The notes beneath the pieces were generated by a model. That model was not told where the DNA came from. It saw only the letters and a list, made by a program, of their open reading frames with translations, and did no database searches. A stretch of DNA of 64,000 bases, taken from positions 261,998,231-262,062,230 of the forward strand of contig CM060912.1 in assembly GCA_030737875.1 (NCBI GenBank). The letters are read 5' to 3'. Made by a program: the position numbers and the translations under genes. Shown piece after piece: positions 22,131-33,652 of the stretch (positions are counted from its first letter, which is position 1; every line of letters begins with the position of its first letter). Source of the DNA: Allium sativum (lineage: Eukaryota > Streptophyta > Magnoliopsida > Asparagales > Amaryllidaceae).

Positions 22131-23533
22131 ATTAGCTTATCCATCACATCAACTAGCTCCGGGTTTTCACGTTGCGCGGTTCCTATTGAGTCCAAAAGAG
22201 TAAGTCGCACCTCTAGCGATGCTAACAAACCAGGTACAAATTCAAAGGAGGGTCTAAAGTCAAAGTTTGCCATGTACTCCAAGCTTTTCCTTTCTACAAA
22301 GAGAGGACTTAAGGTCAGTTTTTTCCTACTTAAGGCGTCTGCTACCACATTGCCCTTGCCAGGGGTATAAGCAATCTTAAAATCGTATGAGGCAAGAAAT
22401 TCCATCCACCTTTGTTGTATTAAGTTATGATCTTTCTGTGACAAAAGGTACTTTAACGATTTATGGTCAGTAAACAATTCAAACCTTTCTCCTAGCAGGT
22501 AATGACACCATGACTTAAGAGCGAAAGCAATGGCAGCTAGTTCTAAATCATGAGTTGGGTAGTTCTTCTCATGTACCTTCAACTGCCTTCCTCCATAACA
22601 AACTACCTTTCCTTCTTGCATCAAGACAGCGCCTAGTCTGGTACCGCATGCGTGTGTGTATACCGTAAACATCTTACTCCCATCAGGCAATGTCAGAACT
22701 TGGGCCGTTGTCAAAGCCCTTTTCAGTCGTTGGAAAGCAACATCACAATCCAACTCCCAGGCAAAAGTTAGGTTCTTCTTCGTCAACCTAGTAAGTGAGG
22801 TTGAGATCTTCGCAAAGTCCTTAACAAACTTTCTATTAAAGCCAGCTAGCCCGAGAAAACTTCGTACTTCGGTTGCATTCCGTGGAATCTTCCAATCTTG
22901 CATTGCAACTACTTTTGCGGGATCCACAGCTATCCCCTCTTTGGACACCACATGTCCAAGAAACCTTACTTCTTCTCTCCAAAAATGACATTTGGAGAAT
23001 TTTGCTTTCAGCCGATGTGCTCGAAGAGTATCCATAACTTCCCTTAAATGCAAAGCATGTTCTTCCTCATTTTTTTAGAAAATCAAAATGTCGTCCACGA
23101 AGACCACTACAAATTTATTAAGGAACTCTCTGAACACCCTACTTATCAAGTCTACGAAATAGGCGGGTGCGTTTGCCAAGCCGAAAGGCATGACAAGCCA
23201 TTCGAAGAAACCATCCGGGGTCCTGAACGTGGTCTTATCTATGCTATCTTCAGCCACTCTTAGCTGATAAAATCCGGTGGCCAGATCTAGTTGGGAGAAA
23301 ACCAAGGCACCTACGAACTGGTCGAATAAGTTGTCTATTCTAGGAAGTGGGTGCCTATTCTTCTTGGTCAGCTTGTTTAGCTCCCTATAGTCCACGCACA
23401 GGCGAAATGAATCATTCGCTTTGGTTGCAAACACCACTAGAGCACCCCATTCAGAAATACTCCGCCTTATGAACCCCTTTTCAAGAAACTCTTTAACTTG
23501 CTTGCTGACCTCTTTCCTTTCCCTTGGAGCCAT
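22131..23533 (-). pseudogene. pol: F2 reverse transcriptase and RNase H (broken)
   Basis: RT motifs [55 protein letters not shown] and catalytic [11 protein letters not shown] lie in 23075-23533, followed by a stop. The frame continues at 23053 with [20 protein letters not shown] and [19 protein letters not shown]. RNase H shows [16 protein letters not shown], where the first catalytic Asp of YTDACG is His, then [12 protein letters not shown] and [13 protein letters not shown]. The RNase H would be inactive even if translated. Confidence 0.87.
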
Positions 23534-24201
23534 GTGTCTAACGGGTAAAGCAACAAGTTTTCATTATCAACAAGGTATATGCGGAAGTCTATCTCTAGAT
23601 TCGGAGGTAAACCCTTCACCTCTTCAAAGACATCCGAGTATTCACGGACTACTCTAACAGATTGCAAGTTTTCGACAGACGTATCAAGAGATTCTAGATA
23701 GCTAAGCATAACATAATTCATGGGATTACAAGAGATTTCGAGAGTGTTACCGAGGCGAGTCATAAGTCTAACCACTCTCCTTTCACAATCAAGGATGGCA
23801 CTATTACTGGATAACCAATCCATGCCTAGAATCAACCCATAGCCTGTGAAACCCAAAACACAAGCATTACATCTAAACCCAATGCTTAGTATAGAAATTT
23901 CCAGATCCAAACAAATCATTGACAAATAAGCCGAACCCCCAATTGGATTTGAAAAAACCATGGGATCCTCTACTATACTGGTATCTAAGTGCAGAGATTC
24001 AACTAAAGCAGTAGATATAAAAGAGTGCAATGCACCAGAATCAAAAAGAGTATGAATTGGATGATCAGAAAGATAAACTAAACTCTCAACAGAAATATTT
24101 CTACCTCTTTCTTGCGGAGGTGCAATGAGAGCGTGAATCTGCCCTCCAGAAGTAGATCCAGTCCTCTGCCCTTGCCTTCTTGGGCAATCCTTAGCCATAT
24201 G
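23534..24201 (-). pseudogene. pol: F2 aspartic protease region
   Basis: A frame of 243 codons (23467-24198) running from the end of the second zinc knuckle (MAKDCPRRQGQRTGS) through retropepsin-like protease into the RT start. The active-site motif is LFDSGALHSFIS, a DSGA triad rather than DTGA, as is common in plant gypsy proteases. [13 protein letters not shown] is the conserved C-terminal protease motif. It overlaps the RT frame at 23467-23533 in another phase, which indicates a frameshift there. The protease would release capsid and pol products from the polyprotein. Confidence 0.82.
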
Positions 24202-25080
24202 TCATGTCTCACCGCATTGAAAACAACCACTCATCTTCCTCTTCTTCTTCCTGCAGTCTTTAATTAGATGTCCAGACATGCCACAAAATTTACACTTCCT
24301 CTTGTCACAGGGTTTGTTATTCTTCCCGCCTTTCTTGGAATCCGTCTTCTTATTCTGCGATCCCTCCACTTTCTTGTCTAGAGGTTCTTCCACCTTTGCC
24401 TCTTTCTTGCCATCCTTGTCTTCCTCCTGTAACAGTGCCATGTCCACCAGTCTCTCAAAAGTCGCACCCATAGGTATATGGGACATAGCCAGGCTATGCA
24501 GTGGCTCATTTAACCCTTTAACGAATCGAAGAGCCTTTTTATGTGGAGTGTTTACTAACTCCAGTCCGAATCAAGCTAGCTGGTTGAATTGGTTGACGTA
24601 TTCCTTAACCGATAGGCTTCCCTGTTTGAGTGCTAAGAAGTTCTTCATCTGTAGGCTTCATTTAGCTTGCGAGAGGAACTTCATTTCAAATCTCATTCTG
24701 AAATCCTCCCAAATTTCAACTGGTCTCTCAGCATTAGTAACTTCCCACCAGTAAGAGTCTTCGTCCTTAAGTAACCATACGGCCAATTGTATCTTCTGCC
24801 TATCGTCCACTTCGAAGATAACAAACAAATCTTCTGTTTCCTTTAGCCAGTTTCTTGCTTCCACAAATGACTCTGTCCGATTAAATTTCTTTCCACCCAT
24901 AGCTCGAAAGTCTCTACATATCTTCGAGAAAGCATTCACACGCGGAGGAGGAGGAGGAACGGCTGCAGCTAGGGGAGGAGGAACGTCTGCTGGGCCTGTG
25001 TCATTAGCCTTAGCCTCCAGATACCTTCTGAACCAGCCAGGTATCGGTACGCCCTCGGGAAGATTAAGATCCCCAGACAT
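24202..25080 (-). pseudogene. gag: F2 gag (broken)
   Basis: The start ATG at 25078-25080 (MSGDLNLPEGVPIPGWFRRY) follows the primer site by about 160 bases. The N-terminal part has a proline run and the gag core (ARNWLKETEDLF, SYWWEVTNAERPVEIWEDFR), then a stop at 24658. 24487-24657 holds several stops. The C-terminal part (24202-24486) is Lys-rich with an intact CCHC knuckle (CKFCGMSGHLIKDC). A second knuckle is interrupted by a stop (CFQCGET, then HMAKDC). Confidence 0.85.
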
Positions 25081-25239
25081 GCTGAAACGAAAAGAAAAGG
25101 TTTAAAACAAAGGATAGAAAGATAGTGCATATGGCTTTAGGGATTATGCCTTTAAAATAAAACAACACTTTTCTTGAAAATGCTTCTTTAAACTTCTTTT
25201 TGAAAATAGTTTTCAAAAACTTTTATCTGATCTGGTAAA

Positions 25240-25256
25240 CCAATGCTCTGATACCA
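25240..25256 (-). other. Primer binding site, F2
   Basis: The minus strand reads TGGTATCAGAGCATTGG, a 17-base match to the initiator-Met tRNA 3' end as used by plant gypsy elements. It is two bases from the LTR edge at 25259. Confidence 0.88.
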
Positions 25257-26410
25257 AGTGAAACACCCCACCTCCATTAAGGTCACTCACAAAGGGAATG
25301 CATTAACTTTGGTGAAGCATTTTAGGTAAAAGGTACAGATAATTTACAAGACAGACATATAAACAGCGGAAAACTGAAATCATAAATAGCGTGGTTCAGT
25401 CAAAACATTCCAAGCATTGTCTCAAAACCCAACTTCTAAATTATTACAATAAAACATCTATCTTAATTTAAAACTCCAAGTACATAAAGAAGCATAAAAC
25501 AGTAGTAAAGCAGCATAAATCCCCAATAAAAGTTTAACCACAGCCACAACCCAAGAAAAGAGAATCCAGGAAATACATCTACTCTCTTCAAGCACGAAAA
25601 GGTCTGCACTAAGCTGAAGTATTCCCTCCCTGCGGACCGGGGGGGACGGAAGAAAAGGAGGCGAAAGAAAACGGGTCAGACATAAGCCTGGTAAGTCCAG
25701 TGATTATTCAGCATGTAAACATGTAAAAGGATCATGACATGAATAAACTGAACATAGGACAATACCATAGCAATAAGATAACATAAGATAAGGCAAGATA
25801 AACTGAATATACTATCGCACTCATTTCCAGTTCTCTGCACCTACTAACAAATATTTCAACTACCATCATGTGTTCATAACAAAGTGATCCTTTTTCCGAT
25901 CGGCTTCTACTCGCATGCATTTATTACTTGTGTCATTCAACCCCGCTTGATTGTAGATACCTGTGCTGGTCCCGCCATGGGGTGTATCAATTCCGATGGT
26001 GGCAACCCGACACAAATTCAAGATGCACAGTGTATACTACTGATGCCCAGTGCCTGCTTTTTCCACTGCGGAGTACGTGCACGCCCATACTCTGCCGGAA
26101 CCTACACTGCTGCAGCACCCGCTGCTATTTTGACCGCTAATAATCAGCCCAGTAATCGTGCTCCACCCTGCCTAGTTCAGGGTACTGTGATACATATATG
26201 TGGGTTACTGCTGAAATGGGTCCCCGTTACTAGGGTTTCCTAATCAACATGTTATAACGGTTAAGTGTTCTCAAATTAACCTAACCCCACCCATCTGTTT
26301 AATTAACATGTTGAATTGGTTAAGTGTTGCCTTAATTAACTTAACCCTACCATTCTTTGCCTGTCCATCCCTTAGCTTTAATTCATTCATTAAAGCACCA
26401 AACTCTCACA

Positions 26411-26593
26411 TTAGATCTATATTGTTGCGGTCGCTGGATGTGCCGGGCGGTTCCGGGCAGTCTTACACCGCAACTCGATCTAACCTCGGGTTTTTGGGCT
26501 TAATGCGCTAACCTCTCACATTAGATCTATATTGTTGTAGTCGCTGGATGTGCCGGGCGGTTCCGAGCAGTCTTACACCGCAACTCAATCTAA
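26411..26593. other. Two tandem conserved hairpins, F2 right LTR
   Basis: Hairpin 1: outer arms TTAGATC (26411-26417) / GATCTAA (26477-26483), inner arms GTTGCGG (26424-26430) / CCGCAAC (26468-26474). Hairpin 2 starts 110 bp later: outer TTAGATC (26521-26527) / AATCTAA (26587-26593), inner GTTGTAG / CCGCAAC with two weakened pairs. Both loops share CTGGATGTGCCGGGCGGTTC, inside which TGCCGG can pair with CCGGGCA. Confidence 0.65.
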
Positions 26594-27512
26594 CCTCGGG
26601 TTAGGCATGTTCATCTTTAGCCAATTTACATATTTGTCATATGTGTCCAAGTTTAGGTCTTTTTTTTATGTCAATATTCCCCAAGTGTAGTCAGTATAAG
26701 TTTTATGCCACATTCACTTGTTATGCCCAAAATTTACTCAATTAAATTATACCTAATTTTCCCGCGTTATAATCGCACGTGCAACGAGATTCAATCTAAG
26801 TTCCGAATGAACCTAGTATTCATAAAAGAAAATAAAAAGGGGGAAAAATAGAGAAGGAACATAAGAATTGACATAAGGAAAAATAGGCATGTAAAGGTGT
26901 ACCCAATTCAAGAATCATGTTTCCAATAGGCATGTTGTACATTAACAATAAGTGTGGGCAAGCTAAGCAATTCACACCATAGGTATAAAGATTAGATAGA
27001 ATTGGACTTAAGAGAATCACTAATTTTGATGTACAACATGATAAGTTCCCGTATATCAATCATAATAGTCTAATAGGCATAGGATGTACAACATGATAGG
27101 TTCCATCATATCAATCACAACAGTCTCATAGGCATGATAGGTTCCATTATGTCAATCACAACAGTCTCATAGGCATAGGCAATTCAGATTTGACAAAAGG
27201 ATAAGCATGAATCAGAATTAGGCATAGTTCTAGATTCGATTATTACAGTCATGATTTCTATTAGGTGTTCAAATCTGAATAATAACTGAACTTACAGAAA
27301 AAGAACGGATCTTATATTTTGGGATCTGATTTCTGAATTTGTTAAGCTTAACCCTTGATGTAGACGTTTGACACTCTAGTTTGGATTTGGTTTGGAGCTT
27401 TCTAACTTGATTTCTAGTTTGGAGAAGATGGAGGCTAGGCTAGCTTAGACATGGACAACATGACGGCTTCATAGAATAGGTTTATGAGGTCTAGGTTTGA
27501 GGTATGGGGTGA

Positions 27513-27519
27513 ATATATA
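27513..27519 (-). promoter_or_regulatory. TATA box, F2 5' LTR
   Basis: TATATAT on the minus strand, at the same LTR position as 19668-19674. The GTCGAC array starts 139 bp upstream on the element strand. Confidence 0.5.
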
Positions 27520-27657
27520 GAAGTTTAGGATTAATATGGGACTTTAGATCAACCTAGGAGTCATCAAAGCCATCCAAACCCAAGAGAGCCAACCAGAACA
27601 TGACACATATGCCCTAACACCTCAGAAAATCGTCACTGTCCAGATCAGTTCGCAGGT

Positions 27658-27730
27658 GTCGACCCTACAGGGGGGGGGGGGGGTCGACACCCATGTCGAC
27701 ACCCCTAGGGGGGTCGACACCTATGTCGAC
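27658..27730. promoter_or_regulatory. GTCGAC palindrome array with G14 run, F2 5' LTR (5 sites)
   Basis: GTCGAC starts at 27658, 27683, 27695, 27713 and 27725 (steps 25, 12, 18, 12). The first gap is widened by a run of 14 G (27670-27683), where the other LTR has 6. Confidence 0.62.
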
Positions 27731-28018
27731 ACCCCTGAGCTGGAAATTTCTCGCTCAGCTATTTTCTGAAGTTTTGAAATTCGAATCTGCTTTAATTATT
27801 TAATTATTATTTTAATTTAATTTCTGCTTAAACTTGAAAACTTCTAACCTCCATAACTTCTTCATACGGAGTCCGATTTACGCAAACTCGGATTCTATCT
27901 CAAGCAGAATTCCGAGACGAACGAAATGGCGTAACCCGTTTCCCTTAATTCCTCTTCTAAAAATTAAGTGTTCTTAATTTTGTTATTTTAATATTCACGG
28001 AAAATACGGGGTGTTACA

Positions 28019-30390
28019 GTGCCTTCCGAACTTGACTTTTATAAGACAACAATTTTCCCAAATATTTTAACATATCAGCACGCTCTAGCAGGGCCAGTCT
28101 TACATGTTTTTGTACCTAAACCCAATTGCAAAATCAAGGCCCTCGTATAAAAACTAAAGTTATCACTAATAAATAAATTATCAAAAGAAGTTATGTTGTT
28201 TATAAATAGCAAAGAGAGGAACTAACAATAATTCAAGTCATATAGAAAAATTTATTATAATTGCTTACAAACATTTTTATAGCCTTCCGACTTGTGAAAT
28301 TACAAATGATATTTTCATATTCAAGTTCACTATCCTGCCCAACTATTCTACCGTTCTTATAACATGGTACAAATGAATGTGACTTTTTCAGTGGTAGCTT
28401 TACATTAAATTTTACCCGATTTTCACTATGGATGGGATTGATCAAATGGTAGAGCAATTTTGATACAAACTAGGTAAGAACATTAGTTATAAAGAGTGTG
28501 AATGATGAAGAACCAGTTTAAAAGAATGCACAAAGAAAATGTCTAAAGGATGCAAAACGAATAAAAATGCAGATTGATAAGCTCTCATATACGTTTTTAG
28601 CTTTTGCATAAGTGTTTGGTATGTGCAATCTATAACATTATCTGTCATTTTTTAATGATCCATTTGTACTGATGATGTGTAATAATTCTATTAACTGTGT
28701 AAGTGCATCACAAAATTTTGTATGTTAGAGCTGAAGATAAAGAGCTGAACATGACTTTAGAATGCAATTATGGTGGATAAAAGTGAAAGAAATACTTGGA
28801 AAATTTTGTTTGCCAATAAAATAAACCCATTTAACAATTATTTGTTGTATTTGCCACAATAACAATTAAAATCACAAATTATCCCAGATTAAATAAGAAA
28901 TAACCGTCCCATGGATATTGTTGACATGGCACGACAACAAAATTATACATCAAAAAAATAATAAACTGAATTTATCCTATGCGTTGCTCTCACCTTCTAA
29001 AATTTATTAGATTTGATGAGGTCTGCTATGTGCTAAAATGTCGAAACTCAAAAATTCATTAACATTACAACAACAAAAATCGCAAAATGACAAAGAAATC
29101 TAAAATCTAAATCAAATAATTCATGTTTACTATCATGTTTTATTAAAATCAACATGATACTCATAGTTTTGAAACATTCAAATATTCTAAAAGTCACCCT
29201 ATCATTAAGACGCCAAATCAAAATTTTATGAATTCAAAAAAACAAAACCAAAATCATACCCATTTGGAATGTAATACCAACCTAAACAATCAACTGTTGT
29301 AGCAAGTTCGAAATTTGATTCGATTTCAATTGTCCTATATGATTGAGTCCCTGCTATTGTATGATCGTCACCATTAGAAGTTGTAGCATTAGACTATCGC
29401 TGTCGTTCTAGACATTGTTTTGGGATCTATTATTTAAGGGATTCCGCGTCCGTCATTTCTTTCCCGTCATGCGGTGTAGATTAAGCTGCTAGTGAGTGAT
29501 GCCCTATATTTTGAAGAGGCATAAAGCGGATGCTTTACCTCTTCACCAAAAGGTCGGGCCTGCGCCCTAGATTTCTAAGACCTTTTCCTCTTCCTAACAT
29601 TCTGAACCCTAGAAATTGATTTGGGGATTTACTTGGGATTTGATTGCTCTGCGATTGACGATGGGTTCTCTCTAGGTTGGGTTCAGAACTTATGCGGTAG
29701 CAATCAGTGTGCTAAGTACTGAGATGTTGTACACCGTCAGATATTTAATTTTGTATGGTACGATGAAATGGTTCCTTTTTTCCGCGGATTGATAACTAAT
29801 CTTGGATGGTGCTTTCTCCGTCAGCACGTTTACATCAATATTTTGCTAGATTTAAACTTTTAAACCATATTAAATGCTACTTTTCTTAATACTTATTACA
29901 TATTATTTTATTATTAATTATTATTAAACATTATTATTAGTAATTAAATATTAATATCATTAATATTTAATTACTAAATATTATATTATAATATATTTAA
30001 TTGTACTTTATCTTAGTCACAATTTATAGAAAATTTTAAAATTAGAATATAAATTATTATACAATTTAAATTAAACTATTAAATGAACTTTTTCAATATT
30101 TTAAAGTTTAGAAATTTTGGTTATTTCATGTCAAACAATAATTAGTTTTATAAACTTTATGATTTATTTCAAATTTATTCAAGATGATTTCAAATTTTTA
30201 TTTTTTTTGAAATATTAAATATAATTATCAACTATAATTATAAAATATAAGTATCAACTATAATTATCAATTGTAATTATTAAATACAATTATATAAAAT
30301 TAATTATTGAATACTAGATACCATTTCATAAGTATTAAATTTTATTATTAATTATTATAATAAACTGATATTTTCATCTCTTGCAAATTT
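28019..30390. other. Unclassified flank, unit B copy
   Basis: Resumes the unit A flank at the base equivalent to 7760 and runs collinearly with it, with scattered substitutions and small indels. Contains no recognisable gene in any frame. Confidence 0.6.
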
Positions 30391-30672
30391 GTTGGAATTC
30401 TACTGCAAAATAGCTTCAATAAATATTCATCGGTACTCTACCTGTATTTGCAGCGGAAAATAGCGACATAAATTTTCTGTCTGTAATTTGATGCAATTTG
30501 TAACGGAATAATGAGGGATGACAGAAGACGATGGTAATAAATAAAAGGAAAAAGTTTGAAAATACAAAAAACTATCCCTTGCAAATCACATGGAAATCCG
30601 TCACAAATTAGCGGCGGTGGCGGAAATTCCCGCTTCTAAATTTTGACGCTAAATCAGTGTTTTCTTGTAGTG
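30391..30672 (-). mobile_element. CACTA transposon terminus, unit B copy
   Basis: Same CACTACAAGAAAACACTGA end (minus strand from 30672) and subterminal motifs as unit A at 10411. A 6-base expansion (GGCGGTGGCGG) lies near 30612-30622. Duplicated with the unit, not an independent insertion. Confidence 0.7.
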
Positions 30673-31503
30673 ACCCCAACAACCACGCATACCCTAATTT
30701 TTGGTCATAAATGTCTTGCATGGTCAATGAACCAAGTGACGCCGCCATTATGAGACCAACAACCCAGAAATTTCAATCTTCTCCCCATATTTTCCTCTAA
30801 TCTGTTCGTCTATATACAAAGTCACCAACCACAAAATGATTTATCTCGTCGTGAGCAATATATTGGTCGGTTATGATCGAATTCAACTTAATTGAGTGGC
30901 TGGGATTGGGCTCGAGGTGGCTAGCGGTTTTGGAGTTGTTGGAGATGGACGGCGACGACTGAAGGGTCGCGGGTTGGAGCGAACGTTGGCGACGGTGAGG
31001 AGTATCAGCTGGTGGTGCCAGATCATGGTCAGATCGACCCTAGGCAGCGTGGTGCTCAAGTTTTGGAAGCGTGCAGTTGTATTTGTTAAAGGCTGGAAAA
31101 TAAAGAACGAAGAAATATAAAGATGAGGGTTTGTATTTGCTTGTACTCCCATTTACGCGTCAGCCTGGGTTTAAAGATGTATACATGCAAAAGGACAATG
31201 GGGACGGTTTGTATTTGTGAGGGAGACTAGGGGTTGGAAACAGAAGGAAGGAAGCAACAGAGTTGAATTCTATTTGTGACTTTTGAAAGGGAGCGAAGGA
31301 GGTGCGTGGTAAACAAAGGATGGGGGAAAGGAGGTTCGAAACAGTGGTAGGAGTGAAGAAGTAGGGGAGCAGTCGAAGAAAGAAATAGAAAGGAAGTTGG
31401 GCACAAATTTTTTGATTGTTCAATGAACGAATTCAAATGGTAATCGAAAATACTTTGTTTGTAACGTGGAAAAATAGGTTGGAATGGCAATCAAAAAGTT
31501 GGG
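30673..31503. other. Unclassified region, unit B copy of 10412-11242
   Basis: Collinear with unit A and equally without a recognisable gene. Its short frames are kept only to the extent expected for a recent duplicate. Confidence 0.5.
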
Positions 31504-32922
31504 TGTAACAATCCGGAAAATCGAAACCAATTTAAATTTTTTATTTTGGCAATTTCAATGAATTTTGAATATTTAAAATGATTTATTTTAAATAATAACG
31601 ACTAAAAATTTATTTTGAACGAAGTTAGAACGAATAAATTTATTTTAATTATATAACGAGCCTGAAATGGCGCGGTAGTTTGAAAATTCGATTTCAAATT
31701 TCAATTGAATGTACAAGATTCAAAATAAACCGGATTTCAGTAAAACTAGAAATATTAGAATCTACTTAAAAATATCTTTCCAACAAATGTGAAAAATCCA
31801 GATTTCATAACGGGATTTGAAAGTTATGTCCAGTTGAAAATTTGAAATAGTCGCTATGGAATTTAATATAATATAATACATAGCCATTTTGCAAACGATC
31901 TCCGTTTTCGACGAAACCACTTTTTTGGATCCGGAATGTCAAATTATTGCTAGTTTTCAAATTTCATAATTTTTGGATTTAATATGTGAGCGCAGTAAAT
32001 TTAAATGTGTTTGGTAATTTAAATTTGAATTGGATCGACCAGAAAATGACCAATTTTTAAACGACCTCCAAATTCGACAAAATTTGTTTTGTTAGGACTG
32101 TATCATCAAAACATAGCTAGATTTATTTTTCTGGAATTTTTGGGGTCCGTATATGTCCCCGGTAAATTAATATATACGTTTGAATTTAAAATATATTGAT
32201 TTATATTTTAAATTTAACGGAAACTGATCGAAACAGTTGAATCGGCTTGCGGGACATATCCCATTGTGTTCGGACTGGGGGTATTTAGTTAGGGGTGACA
32301 GTCATTGGGTCTCGTTTGGAGTTCGGATGCGAGATCCACTTTTAAGAAATAAATAAAATTAAATAATATAAATTAAAGGGGTATATATATTCCTTGCCCT
32401 CAAAACCCTAGTTCCTATTCTCGTAAAAACGTTTGTGTACCGCCGGTTAAAAACAAGGGCCAAAATTTTGCGATTTTGATTCCTTGATTTATCCTCATCC
32501 ATTCACGAATTCAAGAGAGTTACAACGCAAAATTTGTTCATCTCCTCGAGATCGCCACTTTCAACGGTGACGATCTGAAACCATCACCTAAGGAGGCTGA
32601 TTTTTCCTCTTAAACTCGCAACTTTCGAGATGGTTTTCTAGGCATTGATGGTGCTTGAGTTCAACATAGGTAAGGCCGGGGGAAGAGGTCGGCGAGGGCT
32701 TTGTTGTGGTCTCTGTGGATCGGAGGTCAATGGCCTTGGTTGGCGTGCTGCGGCGAGAGTTCCATGTCGAAGCGTGGGTTTCTTTTATCAGGGAATGTTA
32801 ACGAAGGGGATTGCAGGGGAAACGTGATTAAGGTTAAGCAGGGTGTAAGTTTATTAATTATTTATTTAATTAATTTAAGGTTGGTTAATTAATGTAATTA
32901 ACATTGAAAAGATCATAACTTC
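31504..32922 (+). repeat. Partial LTR (LTR2'), unit B copy
   Basis: Starts TGTAACAATCCGG and keeps the TATA-like box near 32380. It is cut at about 32923 by F1 gag at the same base as in unit A (12660/12661). The end sequence before the join (TTAACATTGAAAAGATCATA) is identical in both units. Confidence 0.72.
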
Positions 32923-33446
32923 GTATCAAATTCAGCAATATACTCTGAGACTGCCGTACCATTCTGCTTAAGCTCCAAAAATTTCCTAAACAATTCTGAT
33001 TTTTGAGAAGATGAAATAAACTTATCACTGAAACGAGTCTTAAAATGATTCCAAGTAACTTGATCCTCATGAGCAGCCGCTTTAATAGCATTCCACCAAT
33101 TCATAGCCCGTCCTTGGAGCTGATGGGATGCTAGTTTTCTCTTCATTGCATCTTCGATCCCCAAATACTCAAAGATGCACTCACAACTATCAAGCCAATA
33201 TTGAACTTCCGTAGTCGACTCCATTCCGTGGAACGACTTCCAACCAAGACTAGTATAATCCTTGCAGAGCTTGGCGAAATCGGCTCTAGGCGCCTACACT
33301 ACTGCACCACCACCGTTAGCAGCATTAGGAACTGCTCTCTTAGCATCCCTAAGCATCTCTCGCATGAAGGTAGTTAACATCATCCTCATATCAGGGACAT
33401 TCCCATTATTTGTCCCTGAACCCGTACTCCTCGTATTTCGGCTCAT
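32923..33446 (-). pseudogene. gag: F1 gag 5' fragment at the start of unit C
   Basis: Start ATG at 33444-33446 (MSRNTRSTGSG). The frame is halted by a stop after NAANGGGAVV, where CAG of the other copies is TAG. A second open part covers VQYWLDSCECIFEYLGIEDA through SEYIAEFDTKL, ending at the junction near 32923. The C-terminal half and the zinc knuckles are absent. The break point is identical to unit B (12661). This fragment belongs to the tandem neighbour, not to the two-LTR element that follows. Confidence 0.82.
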
Positions 33447-33637
33447 CATCCAATCTGTAAAGAGAAAACGATTAACCATCTCATTAGTGGTGCCCGTGCA
33501 GTGCGACTTCATCCTTAGATATACTAATAGTGTATATATATATAGTTTGTTGAAAACCAAAATATCACAAATACGCGCTCTCATATACGTATAATATCTC
33601 TTCTTGATGTTTTCCCCTAGGTTAACTACGCAACCTA

Positions 33638-33650
33638 GGCTCTGATACCA
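33638..33650 (-). other. Primer binding site beside F1 left LTR, unit C
   Basis: The minus strand reads TGGTATCAGAGCC, a perfect initiator-Met match, serving the gag fragment at 32923-33446. Confidence 0.78.
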
Positions 33651-33652
33651 AA

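Larger units (their letters stand above)
18637..28018 (-). mobile_element. F2: Tekay-like Ty3/gypsy retrotransposon, left LTR truncated
   Basis: Minus-strand element in the order 3' LTR remnant (18637-20154), integrase-RT-protease-gag (20756-25080), primer site, complete 5' LTR (25259-28018). The 3' LTR lacks its outer 1221 bases (the counterpart of 25259-26479), and 1427 bases of neighbouring flank (6333-7759 in unit A) are also gone, so one deletion removed both. The right flank starts with the likely target duplication GTGCC. It is the same broad lineage as F3 (same GGGGTGTTACA LTR edge, hairpins, GTCGAC array and protein motifs), but the LTR sequences are clearly different. Confidence 0.88.
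25259..28018 (-). repeat. F2 5' LTR, complete (2760 bp)
   Basis: Begins TGAAACACCCC (plus orientation) and ends GGGGTGTTACA at 28018. It is followed by GTGCC, the probable target duplication. It carries two tandem copies of the hairpin (26411-26483, 26521-26593), the 50-bp block (27028-27178), a TATA box, the GTCGAC array and a run of 14 G at 27670-27683. Confidence 0.9.
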
